64,000 nucleotides of DNA from Thermoplasmata archaeon (GCA_021818715.1 JAKATN010000002.1:62001-126000); one strand, 5' to 3'. Positions 10,001-19,297 are shown, numbered from the stretch's first letter. Made by a program: numbers and translations. The notes: a model not told the origin generated them from the letters alone.

Positions 10001-10783
10001 GACTAAGCTGGCATTCCAGTCAGCAACAGGCCTCAAGTAAGCGGGAATGCTGGAATAAACGGGATGTCCGCCAACCTGCGCGGTGGAAAAAGCGAAAGAT
10101 TGCTCCTTCTGCAGGGAGATGCTGTAAATAGTGAGATTCGAAATTTCGCCGCCAACGCTGAGGAACAGCTTCCCCGACAAAGCCTGCATTGAAAGCGGTA
10201 CCGGGAAGCTATCCCCGCCGGCAGGAGATAAAATACAGTACTCCGCGGAATTTGGAAAATTCACCTGATCCATACTGATCACGTCTGATGAGAACGGTAA
10301 ATTCCCTTCCTGATAGAGGATGCCGGAATCATGAATGATCTGCGTATGGAATCCGTTGTAAGGGCCAAACCTGACATCGGTGCATGCCGCAGCTGATGCA
10401 TTGCCGAAAAGAATGTTGTCCTCGGTAAATGCCCCGTTCTGCTGATCGCTCCACGAGAAATTGACCGTCATGGAATAGCCTGCAGGAACGCTGACTGACA
10501 TGTTGAGGTACGAGTCCAGCGTGTAGGAATCAGTCCTGATATTGAGGCCATTAAAGCCTCCATACGACTGAATGGAATAGGAAATGTTATCCGATCCGCT
10601 CATTCCGAAGCTTATCCAGGAATTATTCGCGGGGATGCCGCCTGCAGGAAGGCTTGAGAAATTATAGGCAAGGGTAGTCTGCCCTTCTTCGGGAGAAAAT
10701 GCCTGCGGGGAGATTGCATGGGGAGCATGGAAAGGAATTGTGGAGGCGAGTATGGCGACCAGCAGAAGGACCGGTAATTTCAC
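7067..10783 (-). CDS. Giant membrane-anchored surface protein with cytoplasmic winged-helix tail
   Basis: The 1238-residue product has an N-terminal signal peptide (about 1-24) and an extracellular part of about 1130 residues very rich in N-x-S/T sequons and beta-strand-like segments. One membrane helix follows (about 1147-1167, LVAPASAFLCWIALFAF), then a cytoplasmic tail of about 70 residues. The tail reads as a winged helix: helix EQITALIMGSM, helix LKEVSRKAA, recognition helix LAFRRTLNRLK, then a wing DDPDGNLYVME. This architecture suggests a one-component sensor that binds DNA from the membrane; ligand and targets are unknown. GTG is the best start. An AT-rich box at 10805-10813 would allow a leaderless message. 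It heads a probable operon with the small membrane protein and ubiX. Confidence 0.8.
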   Translation of the reverse strand: MKLPVLLLVAILASTIPFHAPHAISPQAFSPEEGQTTLAYNFSSLPAGGIPANNSWISFGMSGSDNISYSIQSYGGFNGLNIRTDSYTLDSYLNMSVSVPAGYSMTVNFSWSDQQNGAFTEDNILFGNASAAACTDVRFGPYNGFHTQIIHDSGILYQEGNLPFSSDVISMDQVNFPNSAEYCILSPAGGDSFPVPLSMQALSGKLFLSVGGEISNLTIYSISLQKEQSFAFSTAQVGGHPVYSSIPAYLRPVADWNASLVMPEVNSIFIPCYNGTLFDFNYENMTFFRLESAPLHDQGYSFIESFRHGDSACFLFSWTGGSYLISLWGNLSARIYYYSGSLDATSVVFGMDSNFSAFSKMGIQHFSYSFKPEGNTSLPSFLRNYTLLATCMESGQFSAFLTDFSSGYKLTVDRSGAINLTADTFPKAQFSGIVSIVSTTVSNSNSTSVLALAENDSALNSQMLYYAGVLIFPSRGTVAALPGTEILASPFGMVDLASGMFINITMNSRAINSAFGDNGSGTICVVAGTVVYVLNARLPTPVQGSLSFRSPGNLLLRGNSTIDLPVNSTSPYTTTLSIDGEIFRSNSPLVHVNTSSIPSGNYTSVISIGNLQGFLLNASVLARVDHYSPLFTLSAGNYSYVSNGSVIYYNITDPWMIKILSASYDGKTLNLNSTGYVNLSGIDVPGYVYLNFTARDCFGYEFHFSYVLDGEVISKENFTTSLRSGNISASYENISWTNLSWAQYYVVKVGSADSIIHSNFTMLNLNEGNQTVSLYGVSFSGQTVLLRSAWINVIGYPPLLNLVLPVINCYSFFGNSPNNSLDIDAWTNITSTIMVKVIHQGVTLFSMKFSDSANFSFGPEDPVFSINGNYTVLVNATSPSGTFAVRSFFLRVNNTIPSAPELPQALYSNTTTLHMSLPGIYRYSVILTSGNFTGTENFSTGNMSVLFPYINERYTVTVWRYSDSGNSNYSSVVALAYDFRPEISLRASSSTLIASPFVNLTYSLSDPVPPATVLLMENGRSVENLSTASGNVDVHLESNGIYNFTIMALDLCGNFNMSENVTIQNLYFSDVTSASIGSSSLFSAWEFTAGLEGVITPEVQVQWYVNGKYAGKSTVLSVDLPIGRSSIELVVLFDGRSYASRTTVENYGYLPLVAPASAFLCWIALFAFYGKRSDEQITALIMGSMGKPLKEVSRKAARTGYNRLAFRRTLNRLKSHHRIAVLDDPDGNLYVMEPWLNK

Positions 10784-10868
10784 CCACCTGAAACAGAAGG
10801 TATTACAAATTACTTTTCAGGAGCCATTCCACGCATTCTGCAGGTAACTGAACCCAAAACAATGCCGA

Positions 10869-10875
10869 TTTATAG
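10869..10875 (+). promoter_or_regulatory. TATA box of gap
   Basis: TTTATAG is centred 25 bases before the ATG at 10897. This favours that ATG over the in-frame ATG at 10888 and implies a leaderless mRNA. Confidence 0.6.
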
Positions 10876-10896
10876 TCCGAAACACTTATGATTTAT

Positions 10897-11913
10897 ATGA
10901 TAAAAGCAGGAGTAAACGGATTCGGAACCATTGGAAGAAGAGTCGCCACTGCCCTTTCAAAGCAGGACGACATTCAGGTTGTCGGAATCGTGAAGAACTC
11001 TCCCGATTACGTATCCAAGCTTGCACGCTTGAACTTCAACCTATACGTGCCCGATGCCTCCAGGCTGCCTGACTTTGAAAAGGAAGGTATAACAGCGAAA
11101 GGCACACTGAATGATCTCATCGGAAAATCCGACATCATCATCGACTGCACCCCTGAAGGCACAGGGGAGAAGAATTCTGAAATTTACAGGAAGGCAGGGA
11201 TCAAGGCAATATTCCAGGGAGGAGAGGAGAAGGAAGTTGCAGAGGTAAGCTTCAACTCATATGCCAATTTCGATAGGGCCGTTGGAAAGAACAGAGTCAG
11301 GGTCGTTTCATGCAACACCACCGGGCTTGCACGAACGCTCTCTCCACTGGCGGAGGCATTCGGGATAAAGAAGGTAGATGCAACGCTTCTGAGGAGGGCG
11401 ACCGACCAGAACGACAGCAAGAAAGGGCCCATAAATGCGGTGGAACCCAGCCTGAAGATCCCCTCCCATCATGCTCCTGACCTGAAAACGGTAATGGGGG
11501 ACATCGACGTCGATACCATAGCCATAAAGGTTCCAACTACCCTTATGCATGTCCACGTCGTTCAGGTGATCCTCTCCAGGGAAGCTGACAAAAAGGATGT
11601 GCTCGCTGAATGGGAAAAGAGGAATAGAATCATGCTGATCAGCGGAAAGGACGGGAGATCATCGACAGCCCAGGTTATGGACATGGCGAGGGAACTTGGA
11701 AGGGATCGCTCAGATCTTTACGAAATACCTATCTGGAGGGAGAGCGTTACGGTTTCAGGCAACAAGTTAAGGTACATCCAGGCAGTCCACCAGGAAAGCG
11801 ACGTCATACCGGAAAACGTTGATGCGGTAAGGGCAGCGATGAAGACCCATTCCGGGAAGGACTCCATAGAAAAGACGGACAGAACCCTCGGAATCAGGGG
11901 AACGGTGATTTGA
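10897..11913 (+). CDS. gap: Type II glyceraldehyde-3-phosphate dehydrogenase (archaeal)
   Basis: It catalyses NAD(P)-dependent, phosphate-requiring oxidation of glyceraldehyde 3-phosphate in the lower glycolytic or gluconeogenic pathway. The 338 residues match archaeal type II enzymes. The Rossmann motif [11 protein letters not shown] is at the N-terminus, the catalytic cysteine is in SCNTTGLAR (about residue 140), and the LRRATDQND and HHAPDL segments are family signatures. An upstream in-frame ATG at 10888 exists, but the TATA position favours 10897. The stop overlaps the TTG start of radA, so the genes are probably co-transcribed. Confidence 0.96.
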   Translation: MIKAGVNGFGTIGRRVATALSKQDDIQVVGIVKNSPDYVSKLARLNFNLYVPDASRLPDFEKEGITAKGTLNDLIGKSDIIIDCTPEGTGEKNSEIYRKAGIKAIFQGGEEKEVAEVSFNSYANFDRAVGKNRVRVVSCNTTGLARTLSPLAEAFGIKKVDATLLRRATDQNDSKKGPINAVEPSLKIPSHHAPDLKTVMGDIDVDTIAIKVPTTLMHVHVVQVILSREADKKDVLAEWEKRNRIMLISGKDGRSSTAQVMDMARELGRDRSDLYEIPIWRESVTVSGNKLRYIQAVHQESDVIPENVDAVRAAMKTHSGKDSIEKTDRTLGIRGTVI

Positions 11914-12911
11914 ACTTGGCAGAAAGAAAGAAAGAGGAAAAGGAAGAAAAGGAACCCGTGAAGCAGCTATCAATAGAAGATATCCCTGGTGTGGGCGAAG
12001 CCACTGCAGAGAAGCTCAGGGAGGCCGGCTATGATGACATGATGACGCTGGCAGTCGCGTCACCCAAGGATCTAGCTGAAGTTAGCGGGATAGCAGAAGG
12101 CATAGCATCCAAGATTATAGTCGCCGCCAGAAAAATGGCTGACGTTGGCAATTTTGAGACTGGCGAGGAGATACTGGAAAGACGAAGAGAAATAAGCAAG
12201 CTCACCACGGGGAGCAAGGCGCTTGATGATCTCCTCGGTGGAGGCATAGAAACCCAGTCAATATCGGAGTTTTACGGGGAATTCGGGTCCGGGAAGACAC
12301 AGATCATGCACCAGCTCGCAGTAAATGCCACCACGCCTGTTGATAAAGGCGGATTCGGATCTCACGTTCTCCTCATAGACACGGAGAACACCTTCAGGCC
12401 TGAGAGGATAGTCCAGATGTCCAAGGCAAAGGGGATTGATCCGGAAGAAGTGCTGAAATCCATACATGTGGCAAGGGCATACAATTCCCATCACCAGATC
12501 CTGCTTGGGGAGAAGGCGGCAGAAATGACAAAGGAATTTCCCATACGCCTGCTGCTGGTGGATTCCCTTACAGCCCATTTCCGTTCCGAATACATGGGAA
12601 GGGGGTCGCTGGCAGAAAGGCAGCAGCTTCTTAACAGGCACATGCACGACCTCCTGAGGTTTGGGACTATATACAACGCGGCTGTGGCAGTAACTAACCA
12701 GGTTTCTGCCAGACCAGACGTCTTCTTCGGGGATCCAACTGCACCGATAGGGGGAAACATAGTCGGGCACACTGCCACTTTCAGGGTGTACCTTAGAAAG
12801 AGCAAGGCAGGAAAGAGAATTGCAAGGCTGGTCGACTCACCTTACCTGCCGGAAGGAGAGGCCGTCATCCAGGTGGGAGAGGACGGCATAAGCGACGTGG
12901 CACCGGTCTGA
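11910..12911 (+). CDS. radA: RadA, archaeal recombinase
   Basis: RadA forms helical filaments on single-stranded DNA and drives strand exchange in homologous recombination. After a charged Lys/Glu-rich leader (about 1-17) comes the helix-hairpin-helix N-terminal domain ([17 protein letters not shown]). The ATPase core has Walker [10 protein letters not shown] (about 131), Walker B LLLVDS (about 212) and the ssDNA loop region near [14 protein letters not shown]. The length of 333 is normal and no intein is present. TTG at 11910 overlaps the gap stop; a second TTG lies two codons downstream, so the exact start is uncertain. Confidence 0.97.
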   Translation: MNLAERKKEEKEEKEPVKQLSIEDIPGVGEATAEKLREAGYDDMMTLAVASPKDLAEVSGIAEGIASKIIVAARKMADVGNFETGEEILERRREISKLTTGSKALDDLLGGGIETQSISEFYGEFGSGKTQIMHQLAVNATTPVDKGGFGSHVLLIDTENTFRPERIVQMSKAKGIDPEEVLKSIHVARAYNSHHQILLGEKAAEMTKEFPIRLLLVDSLTAHFRSEYMGRGSLAERQQLLNRHMHDLLRFGTIYNAAVAVTNQVSARPDVFFGDPTAPIGGNIVGHTATFRVYLRKSKAGKRIARLVDSPYLPEGEAVIQVGEDGISDVAPV

Positions 12912-12918
12912 TATATCC

Positions 12919-13437
12919 ATGGAGTTCTGGAAGTACCTGGAAAAGAAATTCCAAAGAAGCCCTTCGCAGCTGCTGGCCATCAAGGCCCTGATATCCAGCG
13001 GCATATCGGTAAGAAGGGAACAGGGGTCAGCAAGGTTTTACTCTGGAAACATAGAGATCAAGTCAAACGCCGTGGCCCGTGGACTGCATACCGACAGGCG
13101 TGTCATACTGGAACTTTCCAGGAAGATTACTGAGGACAGCGTACTTTCACCCATGTTCTCCAGGCTGATGCCGCTTCCCAACCTTGGAGTGGCAAGCCGC
13201 GACATGGGTTTTGGAGCTATAGAAATCATTCCAATATCAGCCTATATCCCTGGAATAGTAGCCGGCGTTCTTGGAATCATTGCAAGGGAGGGAATAAACG
13301 TAAGGCAGGTGATTGTTGACGACCCGGAGATTTCCAGCGATCCGAGGGCCGTCATTGTCACCGATCGCCCGATAGACTCATCCCTGATACCCGAGATCAG
13401 GATGGTCAACGGCGTGAGGGCCGTCGTTATACTTTAG
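12919..13437 (+). CDS. ACT-domain protein, predicted regulator of amino-acid metabolism
   Basis: The first half (about 1-95) looks like a helix-turn-helix region: SPSQLLAIKALISSGISV, then a basic strand segment. The second half is an ACT domain (IEIIPISAYIPGIVAGVLGIIAREGINVRQVIVDD split by a turn), the fold that usually binds amino acids. This order matches the archaeal family COG2150. The ligand and regulated genes cannot be read from the sequence. It starts 7 bases after radA and its stop is 3 bases before the XPD start, so it sits inside a co-transcribed group of DNA-repair genes. Confidence 0.85.
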   Translation: MEFWKYLEKKFQRSPSQLLAIKALISSGISVRREQGSARFYSGNIEIKSNAVARGLHTDRRVILELSRKITEDSVLSPMFSRLMPLPNLGVASRDMGFGAIEIIPISAYIPGIVAGVLGIIAREGINVRQVIVDDPEISSDPRAVIVTDRPIDSSLIPEIRMVNGVRAVVIL

Positions 13438-13440
13438 AAC

Positions 13441-15357
13441 ATGTCTGCCGATGGCTCTGTTATCACCGGGGAAATCAATTTTCCGCTGAGGGATTACCAG
13501 AGAAAGGCCATAAAGTTCATAACCGGAACGCTTGAAACGAAGAACGCCGCTCTGCTTGAAGCACCGACAGGTTCCGGAAAGACCCTTATAGCGCTTATCA
13601 GTGCGATCAGTTACGCAAGGATTCACAAGGCAAAAATCCTCTACCTGACGCGAACCAATACGCAGCAGGAGAATGTTTTCCGGGACCTCAAGAAGCTTTC
13701 CGGTGTGTTGCGCATTAAGGCAGCACCAATCCAGGGCCGGCAAAACATGTGCCTGCTTTACCGCGAAATTTCAGGTGAAAAGGACTTTTCCCCGGAATCG
13801 CTTTCAAAGTTCTGCACTCACAGAAAACTCCTTGTGAAGGAGGGCAGAACTGAAGCATGCAGGTTTTACAACGAAAGGATGAGATCGACGGAAACTCAAT
13901 CCAGGATACTTGGCGAATACCTGTCTGCGGAAGAGATAGTGAACTTTGGGATAGCGAAAGAGATCTGCCCTTATGAAGCCATTAAGGCTTCTCTAAAGAA
14001 TGCCGAACTTGTTGTCGCACCTTACGCCTTTTTCCTCAATTACGGGATAGCCGAAAGATTCCTCAGCCAGTGGGGAATAGATCGTTCCCAGCTGCTGCTG
14101 GTCATGGACGAGGCACACAACCTCCCCGACCTTGCAAGAAACGTCGCATCGTTCTCCATTACCGAGAAATCAGTTGACATGGCAGAATCAGAGCTGAAGA
14201 GGTTTGGTGATCCTGAGCTTGACAGGGGGATTCGCGGATCGGATCTGACCGAGTACGTGAGAGATTCCCTGCTGGTCATGGGCAGGGATTATCTCAGGGA
14301 TCAGGATGAGGCCAGAATATCATCCACGGAATTCATGGAGAACCTCATGCTTGCGTCCAGGTTATCATCCAACGACATTCATAACATGATATCGAGGCTT
14401 GACATCATAGGTGAGAACATTGCGTCGTCTATGGAAAGGGATGGAAAGATCCCAAGATCCTCGGTGCAGGCCCTGACGACGAGGCTCCTTGCCATGGAGG
14501 AACTGGACGAGGACACGTTTATCAACGTGATCTCCAGGGACAGGGGCACTTCACTGTCCATCATGTGCCTGGATCCAGCAGCAGTTCTCAAGCCCCTGAG
14601 AGAATCAAAATCCATCCACATATCCGGTACCCTGAGACCCACGGATGCCTATAAGCGCATCACGGGCTTCGACGACGCGGGTGAGATGGTCATAAGCGAC
14701 GTATTCCCGCCGGAAAACCACCTGTTGCTTTACAGCAATGATTTCTCCACCAGGTTCGAGACCTTTGACGAAGCTGAGGCTGAAAGGATGAGGGGCATGA
14801 TAGAGAAGATAATATTGCAGGTGAACAGGAAATGCATCATCTTCTTCCCATCGCATTCGGTCATGGAGAAGGTCACTTCAAGCGGGTTTGCATTTCCTTA
14901 CCTGATGGAATCGAAAGAAATGAAACAGGAGGAAATATCGGAACTCATCGCGGATTTCCGGAAAGGCCCTGAGCCCCTTATGGCTGTTTCCGGCGGGAGG
15001 ATATCAGAGGGGCTTGACTTCCCTGGAAACCAGCTTGAAATGGTCATAGTCGCAGGCATCCCATTCCCGAAGCCTGACGTGAAGCAGAGAGCCCTGAACC
15101 AGCTGTACGACAGGCTGTACGGCAGGGGATGGGAAATGGCTGTCACATTCCCCGCCGCAGTGAGAATCAGGCAGGAAATAGGCCGCCTCATCAGGAGCGA
15201 GAAGGATCAGGGGGTATCAATAGTACTCGACAGCAGAATCACGGGATTCAGGCGTTATTTCCCAGGTATGAGGTCATCGGATGACCCGGGAGCCGAGGCG
15301 CAGGAATTCTTCGAGTCGCGTGGGCTGAAGAACGCATGGGACTCAGGCATATATTAA
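13441..15357 (+). CDS. xpd: XPD/Rad3-family iron-sulfur DNA helicase
   Basis: A 5'-3' superfamily 2 DNA helicase, related to the nucleotide-excision-repair helicase XPD. Walker A is APTGSGKT (about residue 40), followed by LTRTNTQQENV (motif Ia). Four cysteines that would hold the 4Fe-4S cluster follow in NMCLLY, KFCTHR, EACRFY and EICPYEA. The DEAH box is VMDEAHN. The C-terminal motor domain has SEGLDFPG and the arginine-finger helix QEIGRLIRSEKD. The 638 residues are in the normal range. It directly follows the ACT protein. Confidence 0.95.
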   Translation: MSADGSVITGEINFPLRDYQRKAIKFITGTLETKNAALLEAPTGSGKTLIALISAISYARIHKAKILYLTRTNTQQENVFRDLKKLSGVLRIKAAPIQGRQNMCLLYREISGEKDFSPESLSKFCTHRKLLVKEGRTEACRFYNERMRSTETQSRILGEYLSAEEIVNFGIAKEICPYEAIKASLKNAELVVAPYAFFLNYGIAERFLSQWGIDRSQLLLVMDEAHNLPDLARNVASFSITEKSVDMAESELKRFGDPELDRGIRGSDLTEYVRDSLLVMGRDYLRDQDEARISSTEFMENLMLASRLSSNDIHNMISRLDIIGENIASSMERDGKIPRSSVQALTTRLLAMEELDEDTFINVISRDRGTSLSIMCLDPAAVLKPLRESKSIHISGTLRPTDAYKRITGFDDAGEMVISDVFPPENHLLLYSNDFSTRFETFDEAEAERMRGMIEKIILQVNRKCIIFFPSHSVMEKVTSSGFAFPYLMESKEMKQEEISELIADFRKGPEPLMAVSGGRISEGLDFPGNQLEMVIVAGIPFPKPDVKQRALNQLYDRLYGRGWEMAVTFPAAVRIRQEIGRLIRSEKDQGVSIVLDSRITGFRRYFPGMRSSDDPGAEAQEFFESRGLKNAWDSGIY

Positions 15358-15383
15358 ATTTAATGAATATATACGCTCCATGA

Positions 15384-17207
15384 ATGAACGGTTTTTTTCC
15401 TGATCTTGCCAGGTCTATCCGAAAACAGATTTTAACCGGCGAGATCAAGAAATGGCTATTCCTGGGTGTGTTCATAGGTATAATTGCCGGGGTTGGCGCC
15501 CTTGTCATTTATTACTCGATTGAGCTTTTTACCTACCTTCTTGCACAGAACGTTGGAATGGAGAGCATTCCGTACCTGGGAAACCCGGGTTTCTCCAGCA
15601 CGACCCTTCTCCCACAGACTTCTTTTTTCATTTCACCGTCGAAACTGCTAATCCCTGTCTCAACCACCATTGGAGGGCTGGCCTCCGGATACCTGGTTTA
15701 CAGATTCGCGCCCGAAACAGAAGGGCATGGTACGGACGCTGCAATTGATGCATTTCACAACAAGGCTGGTCGGGTGAGGAGGAGGGTACCGATAATAAAG
15801 ACAGTCGCTTCTGCTATCACAATAGGTTCTGGTGGCAGCGCAGGCAGGGAAGGACCCACTGCACAGATTGCCGCTGGTTTCGGTTCATACATAGCCGACG
15901 TTTTTCGCCTGAGCGACAAGGACAGAAGGACAGCCGTTGCCGCAGGAATCGGCGCCGGCATTGGGAGCATCTTCCTGGCACCGCTGGGGGGAGCTCTGCT
16001 GAGCACAGAGATACTCTACCGGAGGGACTTCGAGGTGGAAGCCTTCATTCCCTCAATCATAGCATCCGTTGTCGGATACTCAATTTTTGGCTACATTTTC
16101 GGATACAGGCCCCTGTTCTACATACCTGGCACCTACCCACTCGGATTTGGGCATCCATCATCACTGATCGTTTACATCCTGGTGGGGTTGCTGGCCGGCA
16201 TAGCAGGCATACTCTTTGTGAAAACATTCTACGGGATGGCGAAGTTTTTCAACGGGAAGGTAAGGGGGCCGAGGATGCTGAAGCCCGCAATCGGAGGGCT
16301 CGCGGTCGGTATTATGGCAATGTATTTCCCCGAAGTTCTTGGCCTGGGATATGTCTGGACCCAGGAGATATTTCTCGATCCATATTATTTTCCCCTCTGG
16401 ATGCTTATAGCGCTTATTTTCCTCAAAATGATTGCCACCTCTCTGACGGTTGGATCAGGAGGCTCCGGTGGGGTTTTTGCGCCGGGAATGGTAATTGGCG
16501 GTTTTGTCGGCGCCTCCATCGGGGTCGTGATACAACCTTTTTTCCCTTTCCTGAGCGTTCTTGAAATAACAATTGTCGGGATGATAGCTTTCTTCGGGGG
16601 AATTTCCAAGGCTCCTCTCTCTGTGATCATAATGGGCACGGAAATGACGCAGAGCTACACACTTTTCCTTCCCCTCATGGTTGCCACGATAATTTCATAC
16701 TTCGTTACAGGAGACAATGGCATCTACAGGAGCCAGGTGTTGTCCAGAGCCTATTCACCTGCACACAAGTACGAATACGAGAAACCTATACTTGACGATC
16801 TGCTAGTTAGGGATGCTATGAAGAAGGATTACCTCTGGGTGGAACCCAGCACAAGGCTGAGCGACGTCATGCTAAGGATCAGGGAAAGCAAGACCAAGAA
16901 TGCAGTGGTCAAGAGCGGCAATCTTCTCATGGGGATAGTGTCAATGGACAGCATCATGGCAGCTGATCCAGGCAAGGCGTCTGTGGCGGATGTGTTGGAC
17001 CCGCACCCGCTGACTATAGGGGAGGGTGAAAGCGTCCATCAGGCGCTGGAGAAACTGGTCAAGAGCGACCAGGGAAAACTGGTGGTGGTAAAGGAAGGGG
17101 ATCCGCAGTCTGTCGTTGGAACCATCGGGCTGGCAGAGATTGCAGATGCATATAACATGGAGATACGGCGGATAAGGGAACAGCAGTTGATGCAGGGTGG
17201 TACCTAG
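15384..17207 (+). CDS. CLC-type chloride channel or transporter with C-terminal CBS domains
   Basis: About ten to twelve membrane segments span residues 25-440, followed by a tandem CBS pair (about 475-600). The selectivity-filter segments are present: GSGGSAGREGP with the gating glutamate, GSGGSGGVFAP, and the C-terminal tyrosine in GIYRSQ. By alignment with E. coli ClcA, the inner proton glutamate (Glu203) is isoleucine here (LLSTEILYRR), so coupling to protons may differ. The GSGIP segment is GHG, as in other CBS-containing prokaryotic CLCs. CBS domains usually bind adenine nucleotides. A box at 15355-15363 fits a leaderless ATG at 15384. Its stop overlaps the next gene. Confidence 0.92.
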   Translation: MNGFFPDLARSIRKQILTGEIKKWLFLGVFIGIIAGVGALVIYYSIELFTYLLAQNVGMESIPYLGNPGFSSTTLLPQTSFFISPSKLLIPVSTTIGGLASGYLVYRFAPETEGHGTDAAIDAFHNKAGRVRRRVPIIKTVASAITIGSGGSAGREGPTAQIAAGFGSYIADVFRLSDKDRRTAVAAGIGAGIGSIFLAPLGGALLSTEILYRRDFEVEAFIPSIIASVVGYSIFGYIFGYRPLFYIPGTYPLGFGHPSSLIVYILVGLLAGIAGILFVKTFYGMAKFFNGKVRGPRMLKPAIGGLAVGIMAMYFPEVLGLGYVWTQEIFLDPYYFPLWMLIALIFLKMIATSLTVGSGGSGGVFAPGMVIGGFVGASIGVVIQPFFPFLSVLEITIVGMIAFFGGISKAPLSVIIMGTEMTQSYTLFLPLMVATIISYFVTGDNGIYRSQVLSRAYSPAHKYEYEKPILDDLLVRDAMKKDYLWVEPSTRLSDVMLRIRESKTKNAVVKSGNLLMGIVSMDSIMAADPGKASVADVLDPHPLTIGEGESVHQALEKLVKSDQGKLVVVKEGDPQSVVGTIGLAEIADAYNMEIRRIREQQLMQGGT

Positions 17208-17661
17208 GCATAACGGGGGTCTGGACTGGAGTTTTATTCAGTTTGACGAGAAATACACGGATCGGGTTACCGACCTTGCCAACAGGTCGATGTCTGAAAC
17301 ATACAATGAGAAGGTGATTCTTGACATTTACCGGTCTTGGCGTGAGGGATTCATCCTTCTTATGGCCGGTGACGAAATTGCTGGCTTCATTTGCGGGTCA
17401 AGGTACAGCATCACTGAGGCAAGAATTCTTCTTCTTGCCGTAGAGAACGCCTACAGGAGAAGCGGACTGGGATCAATGCTGCTTGACCGTTTCCTCGAAA
17501 TCTGCCGCAAATCAGGATACCTCAGCGTCAGGCTTGAGGTGCGCACGGATAACGATGGGGCGATTTCCTTTTATCGCAGGCACGGGTTTTCAATAACATC
17601 CACAATGCTTTACTATTACAGCGACCTTTCAGACGCATTCCAGATGTGGCGGATGCTCTAG
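17197..17661 (+). CDS. GNAT-family N-acetyltransferase (RimI-like)
   Basis: The protein has 154 residues with the acetyl-CoA-binding signature VENAYRRSGLGSMLL (R/Q-x-x-G-x-G/A), preceded by the strand ILLLAV. It is followed by VRLEVRTDNDGAISFYRRHGF, the typical end of RimI-like proteins that acetylate protein N-termini. The start codon is GTG at 17197, overlapping the CLC gene by 11 bases, so translation is probably coupled. Its substrate cannot be inferred; Nat-type protein acetylation is the likeliest role. Confidence 0.88.
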   Translation: MVPRHNGGLDWSFIQFDEKYTDRVTDLANRSMSETYNEKVILDIYRSWREGFILLMAGDEIAGFICGSRYSITEARILLLAVENAYRRSGLGSMLLDRFLEICRKSGYLSVRLEVRTDNDGAISFYRRHGFSITSTMLYYYSDLSDAFQMWRML

Positions 17662-17822
17662 CCGATGGATTCGCACATTTAAGAGAAAGGCAACCCTCCC
17701 TGCGAAGAGGCTGAAGGATCTGCCATAACCAGCAAGAGGAATAAGATGAGAGCGCGATCCTGAACCCTGCACATTGCCATAGCGCGTAACAGTTAAATCG
17801 AGACTGCGATGCATGTGCTGAA

Positions 17823-18188
17823 ATGGGAAACATGATCTGCACCTCGGTTAACGGTGACGAGAAGCTTGATTCATTTGCCTCGGCAAAATACCTGATCATA
17901 TACGATGAGGACAAGAAGGAGCTTGCCGTGCAGATCCGCAATCCGGCAGTAGTGAAGAGAAAGGGAAAGAAGGGTTTTGTCAGGGAATGCATAGGGCTGA
18001 AGGCAAACGTTGTCATTGCCCCGCATGGGTCCCTCACATTCGGCTGCAGGAGCATGCTGAAGAAAGCCAGGATAAAGATCCTGGTCTCCGATCGCGGTAA
18101 GCATTTTCTTGAAGCAGAGACCCGCAAGCCAACTTTCTTCGAGGTCCTTTATTCAACCTTCAAGAGGGAACCAGTGGAGAAGAAGTGA
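17823..18188 (+). CDS. NifX/NafY-like (dinitrogenase cofactor-binding fold) protein
   Basis: The 121 residues look like an RNase H-like FeMo-cofactor-binding domain. A strand-helix start (VNGDEKLDSFASAKYLIIYD), a conserved REC in the middle and VVIAPHGSLTFGCRSMLKKA near the end match small archaeal proteins of this fold. Many archaea lacking nitrogenase carry such proteins, possibly for Fe-S or metal-cluster handling. A box near 17790-17796 fits a leaderless ATG. The gene is convergent with the DRG GTPase, with no space between the two stops. The family call is moderate. Confidence 0.6.
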   Translation: MGNMICTSVNGDEKLDSFASAKYLIIYDEDKKELAVQIRNPAVVKRKGKKGFVRECIGLKANVVIAPHGSLTFGCRSMLKKARIKILVSDRGKHFLEAETRKPTFFEVLYSTFKREPVEKK

Positions 18189-19274
18189 CTATGATCTGCT
18201 TATGATCGTCACTATGTCAAAATCCTTCAACAGATAGTCAAGCCCCACCCTCATCTCAGAAAACCTTCTGTTCGGGCCTGAAATGATTGCATACCTGAAA
18301 GACGAGATGAAAGCCCTGTTAATTTTCCTGGCAACATCCCTGACAGTGCTTCCCTGCGAAAGTATAAGTGGTCTTTCCATGTCGACAACCCCTGATTTTT
18401 CGCGCATGTACACCCTTATCAGATTCAGGGAGGTGAAGATCAGCGATTTCAGATCCTCGATGCCAGATCCGGTAGATGCCGACACCCTGACGAACCTGAA
18501 CTTCTCTGACACAGACCGATCCAACTCATTGCTGTGGGGGAGATCGCTCTTGTTAATTGCGATCACTGCCGGAAGGTAGACTGTGTTCTGCCTGAGATAC
18601 TCAATCAGATCACTGTCGCTGATGCTGTCTCTCAGGTAAACATCCGCGTTGACTATCTTGAATTCCTTGAGTATGGAAAACATCATACCATGGTCCACAG
18701 AGACGTCCGCAGGCTTGTGCACCTTTATGCCGCCGGATATCGTTTTCTTGAGGGAGATATTCTTCCTTGATCTGTTCAGCACAATCCCTGCCCTGTATAG
18801 TTCTGCCTCAATTTTCTCAATGCCTGAAACGTTTTGGTCCGTGACAATGAGTATCAGGTCGGAGTTCCTTGCCATGCTGATGACTTCCCGTCCCCTGCCG
18901 GCTCCGGCGGACGCATTTTCTATAATGCCCGGTAGATCAATCACCTGTATCAGGGCCCCGTTGTACTCCATTGTGCCGGGTATAGCCTTCAGGGTGGTGA
19001 ATGCAAAACTGCCCACCTCGCTGTTTGCGCCGGTAAGGGAGTTAAGCAGGCTGCTCTTGCCGACGTTAGGGAAGCCAACCAGGGCAACTGTCGCATCCCC
19101 ACTCTTCGGTATGGAAAAACCCGTCCCCCCACCTGTTCTTGAAGTCTCAGCCTCCAGCTGTAGCCTTGCCAGCTTGGCCTTGAGGATTCCAATGTGATGT
19201 TCCGTAGCCTTGTTGTACTGGGTTTTTTTGAGTTCCTCTTCGATCTCCTTTATTTTCTTGTCATTTGTTCCCAT
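18189..19274 (-). CDS. DRG-family GTPase with TGS domain
   Basis: Developmentally-regulated GTP-binding (DRG/Rbg) proteins are Obg-related GTPases associated with ribosomes in archaea and eukaryotes. The N-terminal helical hairpin (about 1-45, KIKEIEEELKKTQYNKAT) is typical. G1 is GFPNVGKSS, G3 DLPGI and G4 INKSD. The inserted S5D2L-like region follows G3, and the C-terminus (about 295-361) is a TGS domain (LILSQGSTVRDVARKI). Length 361 equals family norms. The upstream gene on the same strand is the candidate aRF1 methyltransferase, 23 bases away, and both concern translation. Confidence 0.95.
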   Translation of the reverse strand: MGTNDKKIKEIEEELKKTQYNKATEHHIGILKAKLARLQLEAETSRTGGGTGFSIPKSGDATVALVGFPNVGKSSLLNSLTGANSEVGSFAFTTLKAIPGTMEYNGALIQVIDLPGIIENASAGAGRGREVISMARNSDLILIVTDQNVSGIEKIEAELYRAGIVLNRSRKNISLKKTISGGIKVHKPADVSVDHGMMFSILKEFKIVNADVYLRDSISDSDLIEYLRQNTVYLPAVIAINKSDLPHSNELDRSVSEKFRFVRVSASTGSGIEDLKSLIFTSLNLIRVYMREKSGVVDMERPLILSQGSTVRDVARKINRAFISSFRYAIISGPNRRFSEMRVGLDYLLKDFDIVTIISRS

Positions 19275-19297
19275 TCAGGCCACCCGAGAAAATGTTG

